Assembly (NCBI GenBank): GCA_003249255.1 | Contig: QKJP01000060.1 | Span: 62,001 to 126,000, forward strand | From: Bacteroidales bacterium | Lineage (GTDB): Bacteria; Bacteroidota; Bacteroidia; Bacteroidales; Marinilabiliaceae | Length of the DNA stretch: 64,000 nt | Reading direction: 5' to 3' | Shown here: piece by piece, positions 50,921 through 61,139 of the stretch | Numbering within the stretch: the stretch's first letter is position 1 | Layout: every line of letters begins with the position of its first letter | The notes under the pieces: generated by a model | Database searches by the model: none | What the model saw: only the letters and a program-made list of their open reading frames with translations | Told to the model about the DNA's origin: nothing | Made by a program: the position numbers and the translations under genes

Positions 50921-51460
50921 TTAATTGATATTACCTAATAGTTTATTTAAATCATCCCATCTGGGATCTATCTCTTCTTCATCCTCATCTTCCTCAACTA
51001 AATACTCATCTAATTTCATGAGCATTTCCGGGTTGCATGTTAGATTGCCATTTTCATCTTCCGGGTGAACCTGTCTGATTGGAAGGCTGATACAAATAAA
51101 CTCATAAATTAATTGTGCTACATTTATTTCATGCTCACCATGTTGTAATACAATTATTTCTTCAGTAGGTTCATCGTACTCTTCACCAAACTTAATGTAC
51201 ACCTTTCCTTCGTTTTCAATCGGAATCGATAAGTCATCCAGGCATTTGTCGCAACTCGTAACCGCATCGCCTTTAACCTTAAAATCTAAAGTTAATAATG
51301 CCGAGCTTTTATTTAATTCAACTTCTGCCTTAATTGAGCCTTTCTCGATTAATGGATTTTCAAACAGCTCAAAAAATGAAGCGCCAATTTCATATTCAAA
51401 AAGGTGCTTTCCTTCTTTTAAACCACTGAAGGATATGTTATAGTCCTTTAATTTATCCAC
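50921..51460 (-). CDS. DUF177 (YceD-like) protein
   Basis: A 179-residue protein of the DUF177/YceD family, which is nearly always just upstream of L32 and is linked to 23S rRNA accumulation. Features include a CxxC pair (TSCDKCLDDLS), the ICISLPIRQVHPE segment and an acidic tail (VEEDEDEEEIDPRWDDLNKL). It is co-transcribed with rpmF. Confidence 0.93.
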   Translation of the reverse strand: MDKLKDYNISFSGLKEGKHLFEYEIGASFFELFENPLIEKGSIKAEVELNKSSALLTLDFKVKGDAVTSCDKCLDDLSIPIENEGKVYIKFGEEYDEPTEEIIVLQHGEHEINVAQLIYEFICISLPIRQVHPEDENGNLTCNPEMLMKLDEYLVEEDEDEEEIDPRWDDLNKLLGNIN

Positions 51461-51559
51461 TAGTCCTTATTTAAAAACTGTGCAAAAGTACAAAATTAAC
51501 AGTTTGAAAAAAAGAATTCAACTTTTTTTTACTTCTAAAGCGTAAAATAAACTGTTTTG

Positions 51560-52717
51560 CTAGGCCGGAAGGGTGATTCTAAAAGTAGTTCCTTTACCTA
51601 TTTCCGATTCTTTTACAAATAGTTTTCCCCCATGGTAGCCTTCTACAATACGCTTCGCTAAGGATAGTCCTAGTCCCCAGCCTCTTACTTTTGTGGTGAA
51701 TCCTGGTCTGAAAACTGTTTTAAACTGCGTGCGTGGCATTCCTTTGCCCGTATCTGCAATGTCAATAATCACATTTTTGTTTTCCTGACTAATTTTAAAT
51801 ATCACACGGCCTTTTCCGCTGATTGCATCCACTGCATTTTTGCTGATGTTTTCAAGAACCCATTGAAAAAGTACGGGATTTACCTTGGCTGTTATGCTAT
51901 CTTCATCTCCATTTACATAGGTGAATTTAATATTACTTGGGGTTCTTCTATCCAGGTACTCGATAATGTCTTTAATGATGGGGCTGAGTGGTTCGTAGGA
52001 TAATTCAGGTTTTGAGCCAATTTTTGAAAAACGATCTGTAATAACCTGTAAGCGTTCAACATCTTTGGCTAATTCATCTCCAAGAGGAGCTGTTTCTTCA
52101 TTCATTTTGAGAACATCTACCCAACCTAGCATCGATGTTGTAGGCGTACCCAGTTGATGAGCTGTTTCTTTTGACATGCCTACCCATACTTGATCCTGTT
52201 CTGCTTTACGAGAACCACTAAATGCTAAATAAGCAATGGTGATAAAAAGACCTACGACGAGAATTTGAATAATGGGAAACCAGCTCAGTTTTTGAATGAG
52301 AACAGAATCCTGATAATAGAAATATTGTTTTTCACCCTTACCTAGATTTACAATAAAAGGAGGGTTTTGTTTTTCCATTTCAACGATCTTTTTTTGTAGA
52401 AACTTCTCTTTGTTTTCTTCCGGAACCTCCAGGTTTCTGGAAAACAGAACCACTTTGTTTTGATCGGTTAAGATTACCGGGATAGTCGTGTTTGATTTTA
52501 TAATGTCTAAAGTGAGCTTGATTGAAGAGTCACTTTCATTACTGCTGATCAATTGTTTGGTAGCCTGAGCCCAAAGTTCTGCTTTTTTGCGTTCTTCTTC
52601 CTTTAATTCTTTTGATAAATTATTGGTGTAGATAAGGGTAAATGCACCAATGGCAATAGCATTGATGAGCAGGAAAAATTTCCAGTATTTTTTATGTTTA
52701 TAAAAGTTTATTGACAT
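51560..52717 (-). CDS. Membrane sensor histidine kinase (ETAHQLGTP type)
   Basis: A 385-residue kinase with two membrane segments (about 10-30 and 143-163) flanking a small periplasmic domain. The HisKA motif is KETAHQLGTPTTSMLGWVDVL. HATPase motifs are NISKNAVDAI, DIADTGKGMPR and RGWGLGLSLAKRIV. The ETAHQLGTP form of the H-box is a Bacteroidota hallmark. It begins four bases after the hybrid kinase gene, so the two are co-transcribed; no separate regulator is next to them. Confidence 0.9.
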   Translation of the reverse strand: MSINFYKHKKYWKFFLLINAIAIGAFTLIYTNNLSKELKEEERKKAELWAQATKQLISSNESDSSIKLTLDIIKSNTTIPVILTDQNKVVLFSRNLEVPEENKEKFLQKKIVEMEKQNPPFIVNLGKGEKQYFYYQDSVLIQKLSWFPIIQILVVGLFITIAYLAFSGSRKAEQDQVWVGMSKETAHQLGTPTTSMLGWVDVLKMNEETAPLGDELAKDVERLQVITDRFSKIGSKPELSYEPLSPIIKDIIEYLDRRTPSNIKFTYVNGDEDSITAKVNPVLFQWVLENISKNAVDAISGKGRVIFKISQENKNVIIDIADTGKGMPRTQFKTVFRPGFTTKVRGWGLGLSLAKRIVEGYHGGKLFVKESEIGKGTTFRITLPA

Positions 52718-52721
52718 TTGA

Positions 52722-55532
52722 TTAATTTCGTTTGCACCATTTAGTAAGCATTCTTGATAAATCTTCCAGGCTTGCAGGTTTTGTTATAAAATCGTCCATT
52801 CCTGCTTGTAAAACGCGTTCTTTTTCGCACTCCTCAACGCTTGAGGTCATGGCGATCACAGGGCATGCATTTCCATTTTTTCGCAGCTTTTTAATGGCTT
52901 CCAGACCATCCATCTCAGGCATTAATAAATCCATAAATACAATATCGTAATTTGTCTTATCAATTTTCTTCAAAGCTTCATAGCCATTGTTAGCGATATC
53001 AATTTTGAAACCAAGATTTTTAAATAAGTTTTGAGCAACCCGTTGATTTAAGATATTGTCTTCTGCTAAAAGTATTTGATAGGTCTGGTCTAAGTGCTCC
53101 TCCACCGGGTTAAAAGGTTTATTCGGAATGTTTGGGAAGAATTTTAATATTGAATCCTTCAGTACGTTTAATTTAATTGGTTTTCGTAAGTATAAATCGG
53201 CACCTAACCTTTTGGCTAATGAAGTATTACCTGCATCAAAGTCTGAACTTTGTACGATTATGGGTAAGTGTTTGTGCAGACGGTGATTGTATAGCTCTTG
53301 CAGGAATTCTAAACCGTTAAAGTCTGGCCGTTGATCAATGATAATGAGGTGATATCTTTGATTGGTTCGAATAATGTCAATGGTTTCTAAGGTTGGCGCT
53401 AAAGCTTTGTATTCAATGTTTAATGAATTTAGATTTTTCTTTATAGTACTGATCTGAATATCAACATCTGTGATTACAAATGCTCTGATTTGTTCCAGGT
53501 GTTTGATGTGGTTGAAATCAAATAATTTATTATGAATCTCTTTGGAGATTGGAAGAGTGAAAGCAAATTCTGCTCCAGGTCTTTTTATATCGTCAGATAG
53601 GCCTGACGGACTTTTCGCCCAAATTTCTCCTCCCATCATGTTTACTAATTGTTTTGAAATGGTAATTCCTAATCCGGTACCGCCATATTTTCTGGTTGTA
53701 CTTTCGTCTGCTTGTGAAAACGGATTGAAGATTGATTTTATTGCCTCTTTTTGAATGCCTATTCCGGTATCCTTTATGGATATCAATAGACCCGGAGAGC
53801 CATTCAGCCGTCTGGTAGAGGTAACAAATAGTTTAACTTTTCCTTTGTCTGTAAACTTTAGGGCATTGCTAATGAGGTTGTTTAAAATCTGTCGAACTCG
53901 GATAAGATCACCTTCGTAGTTGTTTGGTAAATCAATGTCACTATGCCACGATAAATTGATGCCTTTTTTATCAGCCTCATGCATAAAGCTATTCACCGTT
54001 GCGTCAATTTCTTTTTCAAGGTCAAACGGAATCGATTCAATTTCTAAGCGGCCGGCTTCAATTTTTGAGAAATCAAGAATGTCATTAATTAAAACAAGTA
54101 ATAGGTCAGCTGAACGTTTTATGGTGGTCAATAGTTTCTGATCTTCTTTATTCAGTTTACTGTAGCTTAAAATATCGGTTAATCCGATTATGCCGTTTAA
54201 AGGCGTACGAAGCTCATGACTCATGTTCGCAATGAAATTCGATTTTGCCTGGTTGGCTTTAACTTCGCTTTTTCTGGCCTGGTCAATGGATGTTACTTCT
54301 ATAAATACTTGCAGATAATATTTTTCGTGTGAAGCATAGAACGGAATTTCTTCAAACAAAATAACTTGTTCTTGCTTTTCTTTAGTTGTGATGATATACT
54401 TTTTAGACGAGGATGAATACGTTGATTTTTCATAGGTCATCTTATGGTCAAAAAGTAATTCGTCGTTGGCTTCCTGATGCATTAATTGATCTTCATCCTG
54501 ATAATTGAATAATCGCAATGCACTTTTATTAACCTGTGTGATTTTTTTATCGTTGTTAACAAGTATCACTCCAATAGGGAGAAAATGGATGATCTTTTTG
54601 AGTGATTCTTCCGATTGGATGAGTTGCTTTTCTCGTATGCTTTTTCTTTTAATATAAATGTAGAAAAGGATGATAATGGCAAGAAGAATAAAAAGAGAAA
54701 TCCCCCCAACATAAAGGAAATTACGCATTAAGGAAAATGAAACGATTTGTTCAGGTATGGAAAATGCGATTATGTATTTGGTTTGATCAAAACGAAGCGT
54801 ATTAAATACCGAAATAACTTTTTGATCGATGTCATCAAAAGTGATGTGGTGAACTAATGCAACTGGTTCTCCATCCTTTAAGGATGATGTAATTTGATCG
54901 ATTTGTGAGCATGTAAATGTGTTTGCTCCCAGTGTGTTATAGATTGTTTGGCCGTTTAAGTCTGAAAGCCATTGAAAATTTAATCCTTCTAAATTAAAAC
55001 TATGAAAAGAAGCATCAAAAAAACTACTCAAAGCGATGTCAAATTCGACATAGCCGTAGGTTTTTGAGTTTTCGTAAAGAGGTTGTTGGTATACAATATT
55101 TTCATTTTGAGTATTAATAAAAATATTTGGTGAATAAACCTCAAGTTCATCTGTTTTTCCAAAGGTTGAAATAAGGTTTTTATGATTGCCTTTTCGCAGG
55201 CAAAAGAAGTTGCCGTTATCATCGTATACTTTTAATTCTTGAAGATGTTCTTCGTAGCGGCTAAACAAGAGTTCAATTCTTTTTTGCGCTTCGAGAGATC
55301 CCCCTCTGCTTTTAAATAAATCATTCAGCTCTGCAGGAGATAAAAGTAAAAGAATATTGGTTTGGGATTTTGTAAAATGCTGGTGTAGAGCATCTAGAGC
55401 TATGATGGATTGCTTTTGTAGAATTTCTTTTTGGGTGTCGGTTTGCCATTTGTAGGTGTCTACGAAATAATAGATGTTTGAAGTTATTAGGAGTGCAATG
55501 CTAACAAGCGCTATTGCAAGGGCTTTTTTCAT
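52722..55532 (-). CDS. Hybrid sensor kinase with PAS domain and two receivers
   Basis: A 936-residue protein: N-terminal helix (about 4-25), periplasmic sensor (about 26-270, cache-like), second helix (about 272-295), PAS (about 305-415), HisKA (H in FIANMSHELRTPLNGIIG, about 440) and HATPase (ISNALKFT, DTGIGIQ, GGTGLGITISKQLV). A divergent receiver follows (about 690-795, IIIDQRP, YLRKPI), then a complete C-terminal receiver (about 810-930, LLAEDN, IVFMDLLMPEMDG, AMTSS, FITKPA). With two receivers it can relay phosphate internally. The neighbouring kinase four bases downstream may share its signal or its output. Confidence 0.93.
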   Translation of the reverse strand: MKKALAIALVSIALLITSNIYYFVDTYKWQTDTQKEILQKQSIIALDALHQHFTKSQTNILLLLSPAELNDLFKSRGGSLEAQKRIELLFSRYEEHLQELKVYDDNGNFFCLRKGNHKNLISTFGKTDELEVYSPNIFINTQNENIVYQQPLYENSKTYGYVEFDIALSSFFDASFHSFNLEGLNFQWLSDLNGQTIYNTLGANTFTCSQIDQITSSLKDGEPVALVHHITFDDIDQKVISVFNTLRFDQTKYIIAFSIPEQIVSFSLMRNFLYVGGISLFILLAIIILFYIYIKRKSIREKQLIQSEESLKKIIHFLPIGVILVNNDKKITQVNKSALRLFNYQDEDQLMHQEANDELLFDHKMTYEKSTYSSSSKKYIITTKEKQEQVILFEEIPFYASHEKYYLQVFIEVTSIDQARKSEVKANQAKSNFIANMSHELRTPLNGIIGLTDILSYSKLNKEDQKLLTTIKRSADLLLVLINDILDFSKIEAGRLEIESIPFDLEKEIDATVNSFMHEADKKGINLSWHSDIDLPNNYEGDLIRVRQILNNLISNALKFTDKGKVKLFVTSTRRLNGSPGLLISIKDTGIGIQKEAIKSIFNPFSQADESTTRKYGGTGLGITISKQLVNMMGGEIWAKSPSGLSDDIKRPGAEFAFTLPISKEIHNKLFDFNHIKHLEQIRAFVITDVDIQISTIKKNLNSLNIEYKALAPTLETIDIIRTNQRYHLIIIDQRPDFNGLEFLQELYNHRLHKHLPIIVQSSDFDAGNTSLAKRLGADLYLRKPIKLNVLKDSILKFFPNIPNKPFNPVEEHLDQTYQILLAEDNILNQRVAQNLFKNLGFKIDIANNGYEALKKIDKTNYDIVFMDLLMPEMDGLEAIKKLRKNGNACPVIAMTSSVEECEKERVLQAGMDDFITKPASLEDLSRMLTKWCKRN

Positions 55533-55687
55533 AAATGATTTAATCGTTTAGTATATGATGGATTTGCCATTTTGCACCGTAAAAGTAGCTAAAAAGATTA
55601 ACAATTGTTAAAAAATGTTTAAAACATTGTAAGTTTCTGATGGATAGATGGCTAATCTTGATTAAATGCTGTTTTTTGAGGATATAG

Positions 55688-56614
55688 CTATCTGTATTTT
55701 TCGTAGCGGTTTTGTAGTATAGAAATGTAACTGTCATATCTGGATGGTGCAATCACCCCTTCTTCAACAGCAATTTTAACAGCACAGCCGGGTTCATTTG
55801 AGTGTGTGCAATTGTTGTAGCGGCAGTTGTTAGAATTTTCAAAAATCTCTTTGAAATAATGGCTAAGTTCTTCACGCTCAATGTTAATTAAGCCAAAGCC
55901 TCTAACTCCCGGAGTGTCTATAATATATCCTCCAAAACTTAAAGCATGCATTTCGGCAAATGTAGTGGTGTGTACACCTTGTTGATGGGCTTCTGAAATT
56001 TCTGCTGTTTTTAAGTTTAATCCGGGTTCAACCTTATTAATTAGGGTTGATTTTCCAACCCCGGAATGACCACTTAGCACACTAATTTTATTTTTTAGTA
56101 ATTCTTTAACTTCATCAAAGTGCTCATTTTGTTTAGCAGATACAGCTATCGTTGGGTATCCAATACCTTCGTATAATTCTCTCCACTCATCCAATATTTG
56201 AAGATGTTTCTGGTCGTAGCGATCTAGTTTGTTAAAGATGATTTTAACCGGGATACCATAAGCTTCCGAAGCTGCAATAAAGCGGTCTACAAATATCTTG
56301 CTAGTCATTGGGTAATTAATCGTTACGATTAAAATAGCCTGATCGACGTTGGCCGCAAGAATATGTGATTCTTTAGAAAGATTTGTTGCTCTGCGGATAA
56401 TGTAATTTTTACGATCTTCAATTTCACAAATCACACCTTCTTCATTATCAAGCGTATATTTGACTTTATCGCCAACAGAAACAGGATTTGTACTTCTTAT
56501 GTCGTTTAATCGTAATTTTCCTCGAATGTGACAGATAATGATTTCATTGTCATCATTTAAAACAGAATAACGACTTCCTGTAGACTTTATGACTAAACCA
56601 CTTTTGTATTCCAT
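55688..56614 (-). CDS. rsgA: Ribosome small subunit-dependent GTPase A
   Basis: A 308-residue RsgA/YjeQ. An OB-fold N-terminus (IKSTGSRYSVL) is followed by a circularly permuted GTPase with G4 IIFNKLDRYD, G5 AVSAKQ, P-loop GHSGVGKSTLINKV and G3 DTPGVRGFG. The zinc motif is C-x5-C-x-H-x6-C (NNCRYNNCTHSNEPGC). RsgA assists 30S maturation. It is a single gene, in the same direction as the following M23 peptidase. Confidence 0.96.
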   Translation of the reverse strand: MEYKSGLVIKSTGSRYSVLNDDNEIIICHIRGKLRLNDIRSTNPVSVGDKVKYTLDNEEGVICEIEDRKNYIIRRATNLSKESHILAANVDQAILIVTINYPMTSKIFVDRFIAASEAYGIPVKIIFNKLDRYDQKHLQILDEWRELYEGIGYPTIAVSAKQNEHFDEVKELLKNKISVLSGHSGVGKSTLINKVEPGLNLKTAEISEAHQQGVHTTTFAEMHALSFGGYIIDTPGVRGFGLINIEREELSHYFKEIFENSNNCRYNNCTHSNEPGCAVKIAVEEGVIAPSRYDSYISILQNRYEKYR

Positions 56615-56720
56615 GCCTTCACTTTTTCCAAAAATAATTTTTTGAGAGGAGAAAGTGAAGTGATAAGCTGAATAGTTTTGCTTTTCTGTTAAAAAACACT
56701 TTTCCTGGTTTTGGTTAATG

Positions 56721-58010
56721 CTACTGTGTTAAAACAGGTTCTTTACTATTAATAGTATCACTTGATAATGCTACAACTTCCATTTTGCCAAGTTGTATTT
56801 TTAAGGCATCGCGAATGTTTTTATAAGCATCTTTATTTTCTTCTGATATTGGTTCAGAAGGGGGGATGTTTTCTTTTAAAGCATCGACTTGTTTTCCGTT
56901 TTTCCAGAATCGATAGCACAGGTGATTGCCTGATGCTAACCCGGTAGCCCCAACATAACCGATTACCTGGCTTTGTTTTACTTTTACACCTGCTCTGATT
57001 CCTGTGGCTATCTTGCTCATGTGTAGGTATTGAGTGCTGTAAGTTGAGTTGTGTCTGATTTTTACAAAGTTTCCATTGAACTTACTGTATTCAGCTTGAG
57101 TTACGACACCGTCACCAACAGTACGGATAGGTGTTCCTTTGGGAGCTGCAAAATCTGTTCCTTTGTGTGCTTTCCATCTTTTTTGAACCGGATGGAATCT
57201 GGATCCTGAATAGCGTGAACTAATGCGTGTAAATTCTAATGGGTATTTTAAAAAGGCCTTGCGTACACTGTTTCCTTCGTCATCAAAGTAATCAACGCCG
57301 GTGCCTTGATTGAAGTAGAAGGCGTAATAGTCATTGCCTTCATGTTGCATGTAAACGGCTTTAATTTTATCAATGCCAATAGCTGTGGAATCTACCTGTT
57401 TTTCATCGTAGATAATTTTATATTGGTCTCCTTTTTGAAGTCGGTAAAAATCTATTTGCCAAGCTAGTACATCAACCATTGCGTTGGTCAGTGCCGGGCT
57501 GCCACCTCGTTTATCAATCGAAGCGGCTAATGAAAGTTCAATTGTTCCCGCAAATTCTTTCTCAACAAAAGCAACTTCTTTCTCAAATTTTTCAACGTAA
57601 ATCGAATCTTCTAAATGATAAACAATGTACTCATAAGCATTCGGCTCATAAATCATGGCTTTTGCAGTGTTTAAAGAGTCGTTATAGCAAATGATGGTGT
57701 ACTTTTTTGTCACTACCATTTTACGCACGTCGAAAACGTCTTTTGACGCATTGGCTAGTTCAACGACCTTTTGATAAGGCACATTGTATTTTTCTAGTAT
57801 TTCAGATAGGTTTTCGTTGGGTTTTATATTATCCTCAACAACATTCATAGAGTCAATGATAAAACCATATAGTTTTTTAGGTTCCTTCACTTTTTCTATA
57901 ATTGGTCCTGATTCCGGGATATGTTTTTTACCGTAATCTTCAAAAATGAAGAAATAAAGGGCTGCAAATGCTCCCAATCCGATAAGTCCTAATAGTACCT
58001 TTTTTTTCAT
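56721..58010 (-). CDS. M23-family peptidoglycan peptidase with HxC active-site variant
   Basis: A 429-residue protein with an N-terminal membrane anchor (about 3-24, LLGLIGLGAFAALYFFIF), an OapA/LysM-like region (about 55-200) and the M23 domain (about 265-380). The domain shows HKGTDFAAPKGTPI (first His and Asp ligands) and the loop NHLCYRFWKNG, where the family's usual HxH is H-L-C. Other Bacteroidota members share a similar HxCxRFW form. It probably cleaves peptidoglycan cross-bridges in the periplasm during growth. Confidence 0.88.
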   Translation of the reverse strand: MKKKVLLGLIGLGAFAALYFFIFEDYGKKHIPESGPIIEKVKEPKKLYGFIIDSMNVVEDNIKPNENLSEILEKYNVPYQKVVELANASKDVFDVRKMVVTKKYTIICYNDSLNTAKAMIYEPNAYEYIVYHLEDSIYVEKFEKEVAFVEKEFAGTIELSLAASIDKRGGSPALTNAMVDVLAWQIDFYRLQKGDQYKIIYDEKQVDSTAIGIDKIKAVYMQHEGNDYYAFYFNQGTGVDYFDDEGNSVRKAFLKYPLEFTRISSRYSGSRFHPVQKRWKAHKGTDFAAPKGTPIRTVGDGVVTQAEYSKFNGNFVKIRHNSTYSTQYLHMSKIATGIRAGVKVKQSQVIGYVGATGLASGNHLCYRFWKNGKQVDALKENIPPSEPISEENKDAYKNIRDALKIQLGKMEVVALSSDTINSKEPVLTQ

Positions 58011-58253
58011 GTCGCAAAGGTAATAACATTTTATACTAATGAGAATGATTCTAAAAGTGAGTTTTATCTGTGCATAAAAAGATTTTTGGTTTTACCACAA
58101 AAGGCACGAGTATTAAACGAAAGGATTTAGCAGGTCAACATTGCAAAATTTGGATGTTAATTTACTCTGAGTGTTTTAATTCTTTCGTGATTTTTCGTGC
58201 CTTTTGTCGATGAGAAAAAAATGTTCCCTCAGGGATTTCCTTTAATATTTTTT
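58011..58253. other. Gene-free spacer with housekeeping-like repeat phrases
   Basis: It contains 'accacaaaaggcacgag' and 'tttcgtgatttttcgtgcct', phrases related to the 28830-29030 set. No promoter or gene that I can support. Confidence 0.5.
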
Positions 58254-58368
58254 GTAGGAAACAAAGTTTAACCACATGTTTTTTTGACAGGATTTACGCG
58301 ATTAACAGGCTTAAAGCTATGATTTTTTTTTAAAAACTTGCAAACCCTGTTGATCTTGTCTTAAAAGC
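58254..58368 (-). repeat. 116-bp dispersed repeat, copy 2
   Basis: The reverse complement aligns over its full length to 2690-2805, by eye with about one mismatch in six. It has no coding frame. Confidence 0.75.
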
Positions 58369-58460
58369 TATTTCCCTGAATGTTCCCTAAGTTAAGCTAT
58401 CCCTAAAATCGAAATTTCATGTTGTTCAATACTCCATGTTTTCTCTTGCAAACATGAGAT

Positions 58461-60842
58461 TTAAAACTGTATGCGGTATAAAAACATTGGCATAAATCCT
58501 TGTTGGTAGGTTAAATATGTTTCGTTTTTATCAGAGTCGTAGTTTTCTCCAAATATGTTTTGATGATTACTCACGTTCTGTAAATCTATTGCCCATTCCT
58601 GACTATGTTTCTTTTTATTGATTTTGTAGCCAAATCGGATATCGGTTCTAAGGTAATCGTCATATTTGTTCTTGTATGCTTCATCCCAGTCGTATTTTAT
58701 CGATCCGGCTAGCTGAGATTTGTCCAAGTCAATAGGAATGTATCTGCGACCTCCAGCCCATACTGATTTGATATCAATGGTAATAAAGTTGTTTTGTTTT
58801 ACTTTAAACTCATATCCACCTAATAAATTAAAGACGTAATTGCTGTTGAAAGCTGTATTTCGAAGAGTGCCACTGTAGCCTTTATATTTTGAATCAAATA
58901 TGGAAGTGGTAAACAGAAAATAGTAACCTCTGCTTAAAAATTTTTCAATGGTAAACTCTACTCCAAAGTTCGTACCGCTTCCTTCATTGATTAAATCGGC
59001 TTCTAAAGGAGTGCCAAAATTGGCTCCTGCATTCAGCATCGAGAATTCAGGTAAGTCCTTCTTGACAGGTACATTATATAAATATTGGTAGTATAATTCT
59101 GTTTTGATTCTAAAGTTTTCCGATAGTTGTAAATTATGCGCTGCTACATAATGATCTGAACGAGTGAACTTCAAGTCTTCGTTTGAGGTTCTGTATTGAT
59201 TCGTTTGATGATTGTATTCTTTGAAGAAATAGACTGATTTCGGTTGCAATTGGCTATGGCGTCCATAACCCAGTGTGAATGAATTTAGTGCATTTAACTT
59301 AAATTCTAGACTTGCCCTTGGTTCTAGTGCTAACTCTTCATTAAAGGGGAAGTATTGGAGATGAAGTCCACCGTAACCTGTTATTTTGTTGGAGAAACGG
59401 TGCTGCCATTGTCCAAAGGCTCTCAAAAGAGAGAATTGCTTTTTGATGTTAACATCAGCGATGAACTTGTTGTATTCAGATTTATATACACTGTCTTGAT
59501 AATTAATCAGGTAATGATCTATTGTGAAACCAAGATTGTAATTGTTCTTGTTGCTTGGTTTATGAATAAAACGAGTCGAAAAGGAAAGTTTTGATTCAGA
59601 GTCGTTGTTTCGAATAAAAGGAATGACATCTGTGCGATCATTTTTTAGTGAATCCAAAACAGCTTTAGCACTTGTGTTTTGAAATGAAACGCGAGTTTTA
59701 ATTCCTGTTTTATTGTTTAAAAAATAGCTGTTTGTTAATCCAACAACAGCCAGTTCTGATCCGAAATCAGTTGTGGTTCCGGTGCCACTGTACGAATTAT
59801 CTTCTTTGTCTTCTTCTTCGTGACCAAGTGCAATAAAGCTATCCCCATATAAACCAATTAATTTAAAGCGTCCAAGCCTTGTTCCCGGTAAATCCACATT
59901 AAAAGTAAAATCTTTGTATTGAGGAATGGCTGCTCCGGTGCCAAAATCAAAACCCATTTTATTCATTACTTCTAAAGTACTGTATCTGAAGTTGGCCATG
60001 TATGAAGCAGTTGGTTTATCTTCCCTTTTCATCATGGGACCTTCAATACCTGCTTCGAAACCGTTAAAACCAATTTGACCGGTAAATTCCGTGTTGGTAT
60101 TGTTACCCGATCGCATGTATAAATCAAAGGCGCCGGCTGTGGCATTTCCATATTCTGCCGGAAAAGCACCGGTTAAAAAGTCACTGTTAGCCAAAAGGTT
60201 ATTGTTGAGCATACTAACAGGTCCACCGGTTGTTCCCATGGCTCCAAAGTGGTTGGGATTAGGGATTTCAATACCTTCCAAGCGCCATAGGACGCCCATT
60301 GGAGAGTTTCCTCTAATGATGATGTCGTTTCTGGAATCACTGTTCATCATCACTCCTGCATAATTTGCAACCATTCTGGCCGGATCGCCTAAACTACCTG
60401 CAAAACGCTCCGTTTCTTCTACCGAAAATGACCTGGAGCTAATCATGGCCATTTCATTTTTTGTGCCTGATTTACCGGCTCCTGCTGTTACTGTGATTTC
60501 ATCTACAGCATGGTATGATTCCTGAAGTTTGATTTGTAAAATGATTTCTTTCCCGCTGGATACGAGTAGGTTGTTAATCGTGCTGGGTTCGTAGCCTAAA
60601 AAGCTGATTTGTAGAGATTGACGTCCCAATGGAACACCATTTAATTCAAACTGACCATTCACATCAGAAACAGTTCCTGAAGGAGGATTGGTGTTTTGAA
60701 GAATAATATTCGCTCCAATTAAGGGGTAACCTGTAATGGCGTCAATTACTTCACCACGTATGGTTTGGTGAATGTTTTGAGAATAGGCTAACTGGCACAA
60801 GAGTATTTGTGCAACCAGAATTAAATAGTAGTTTTTTTTCAT
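58461..60842 (-). CDS. TonB-dependent receptor
   Basis: A 793-residue outer-membrane protein. Signal peptide (1-21, ending AYSQ), carboxypeptidase regulatory-like domain (about 27-110, IRGEVIDAITGYPLIGANII), plug (about 120-250, with NDIIIRGNSPMGVLWRLEGI), then barrel strands ending MPMFLYRIQF. It lacks an STN domain and a SusD partner, so it is a stand-alone importer or adhesin-type receptor of unknown ligand. Confidence 0.9.
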   Translation of the reverse strand: MKKNYYLILVAQILLCQLAYSQNIHQTIRGEVIDAITGYPLIGANIILQNTNPPSGTVSDVNGQFELNGVPLGRQSLQISFLGYEPSTINNLLVSSGKEIILQIKLQESYHAVDEITVTAGAGKSGTKNEMAMISSRSFSVEETERFAGSLGDPARMVANYAGVMMNSDSRNDIIIRGNSPMGVLWRLEGIEIPNPNHFGAMGTTGGPVSMLNNNLLANSDFLTGAFPAEYGNATAGAFDLYMRSGNNTNTEFTGQIGFNGFEAGIEGPMMKREDKPTASYMANFRYSTLEVMNKMGFDFGTGAAIPQYKDFTFNVDLPGTRLGRFKLIGLYGDSFIALGHEEEDKEDNSYSGTGTTTDFGSELAVVGLTNSYFLNNKTGIKTRVSFQNTSAKAVLDSLKNDRTDVIPFIRNNDSESKLSFSTRFIHKPSNKNNYNLGFTIDHYLINYQDSVYKSEYNKFIADVNIKKQFSLLRAFGQWQHRFSNKITGYGGLHLQYFPFNEELALEPRASLEFKLNALNSFTLGYGRHSQLQPKSVYFFKEYNHQTNQYRTSNEDLKFTRSDHYVAAHNLQLSENFRIKTELYYQYLYNVPVKKDLPEFSMLNAGANFGTPLEADLINEGSGTNFGVEFTIEKFLSRGYYFLFTTSIFDSKYKGYSGTLRNTAFNSNYVFNLLGGYEFKVKQNNFITIDIKSVWAGGRRYIPIDLDKSQLAGSIKYDWDEAYKNKYDDYLRTDIRFGYKINKKKHSQEWAIDLQNVSNHQNIFGENYDSDKNETYLTYQQGFMPMFLYRIQF

Positions 60843-61013
60843 GACTTGTTAATTATGAACAAGTTCAAATTTAGGTTTAAGGATAAAGTAAATATAATGA
60901 AATGCGATGAATGGGAAAATAACAAGGATGGATAGCAAAAAGGATTTATCCAGATACTGTTCGGATTAATGGTTTTGTTGCATAACAAGATAGTATTTTG
61001 AGTAAAAAGTTTT

Positions 61014-61048
61014 AATGTGCTGATGTGCAAATTGTCTACTATGCAAAT
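61014..61048 (+). repeat. 'atgtgctgatgtgcaaat' repeat
   Basis: aatgtgctgatgtgcaaatt then ctatgcaaatg, another copy of the family at 12454, 25000 and 32425. It sits in the 297-base gap between the thioredoxin-like gene and the receptor gene. Confidence 0.55.
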
Positions 61049-61139
61049 GAAAATAAACCTCCAAGCGACTTTTTAAAGCTGGAGTAAAATACTATATTCA
61101 AGTACTTGATAATGCAATAGATAGAATTGATTTATTCTT

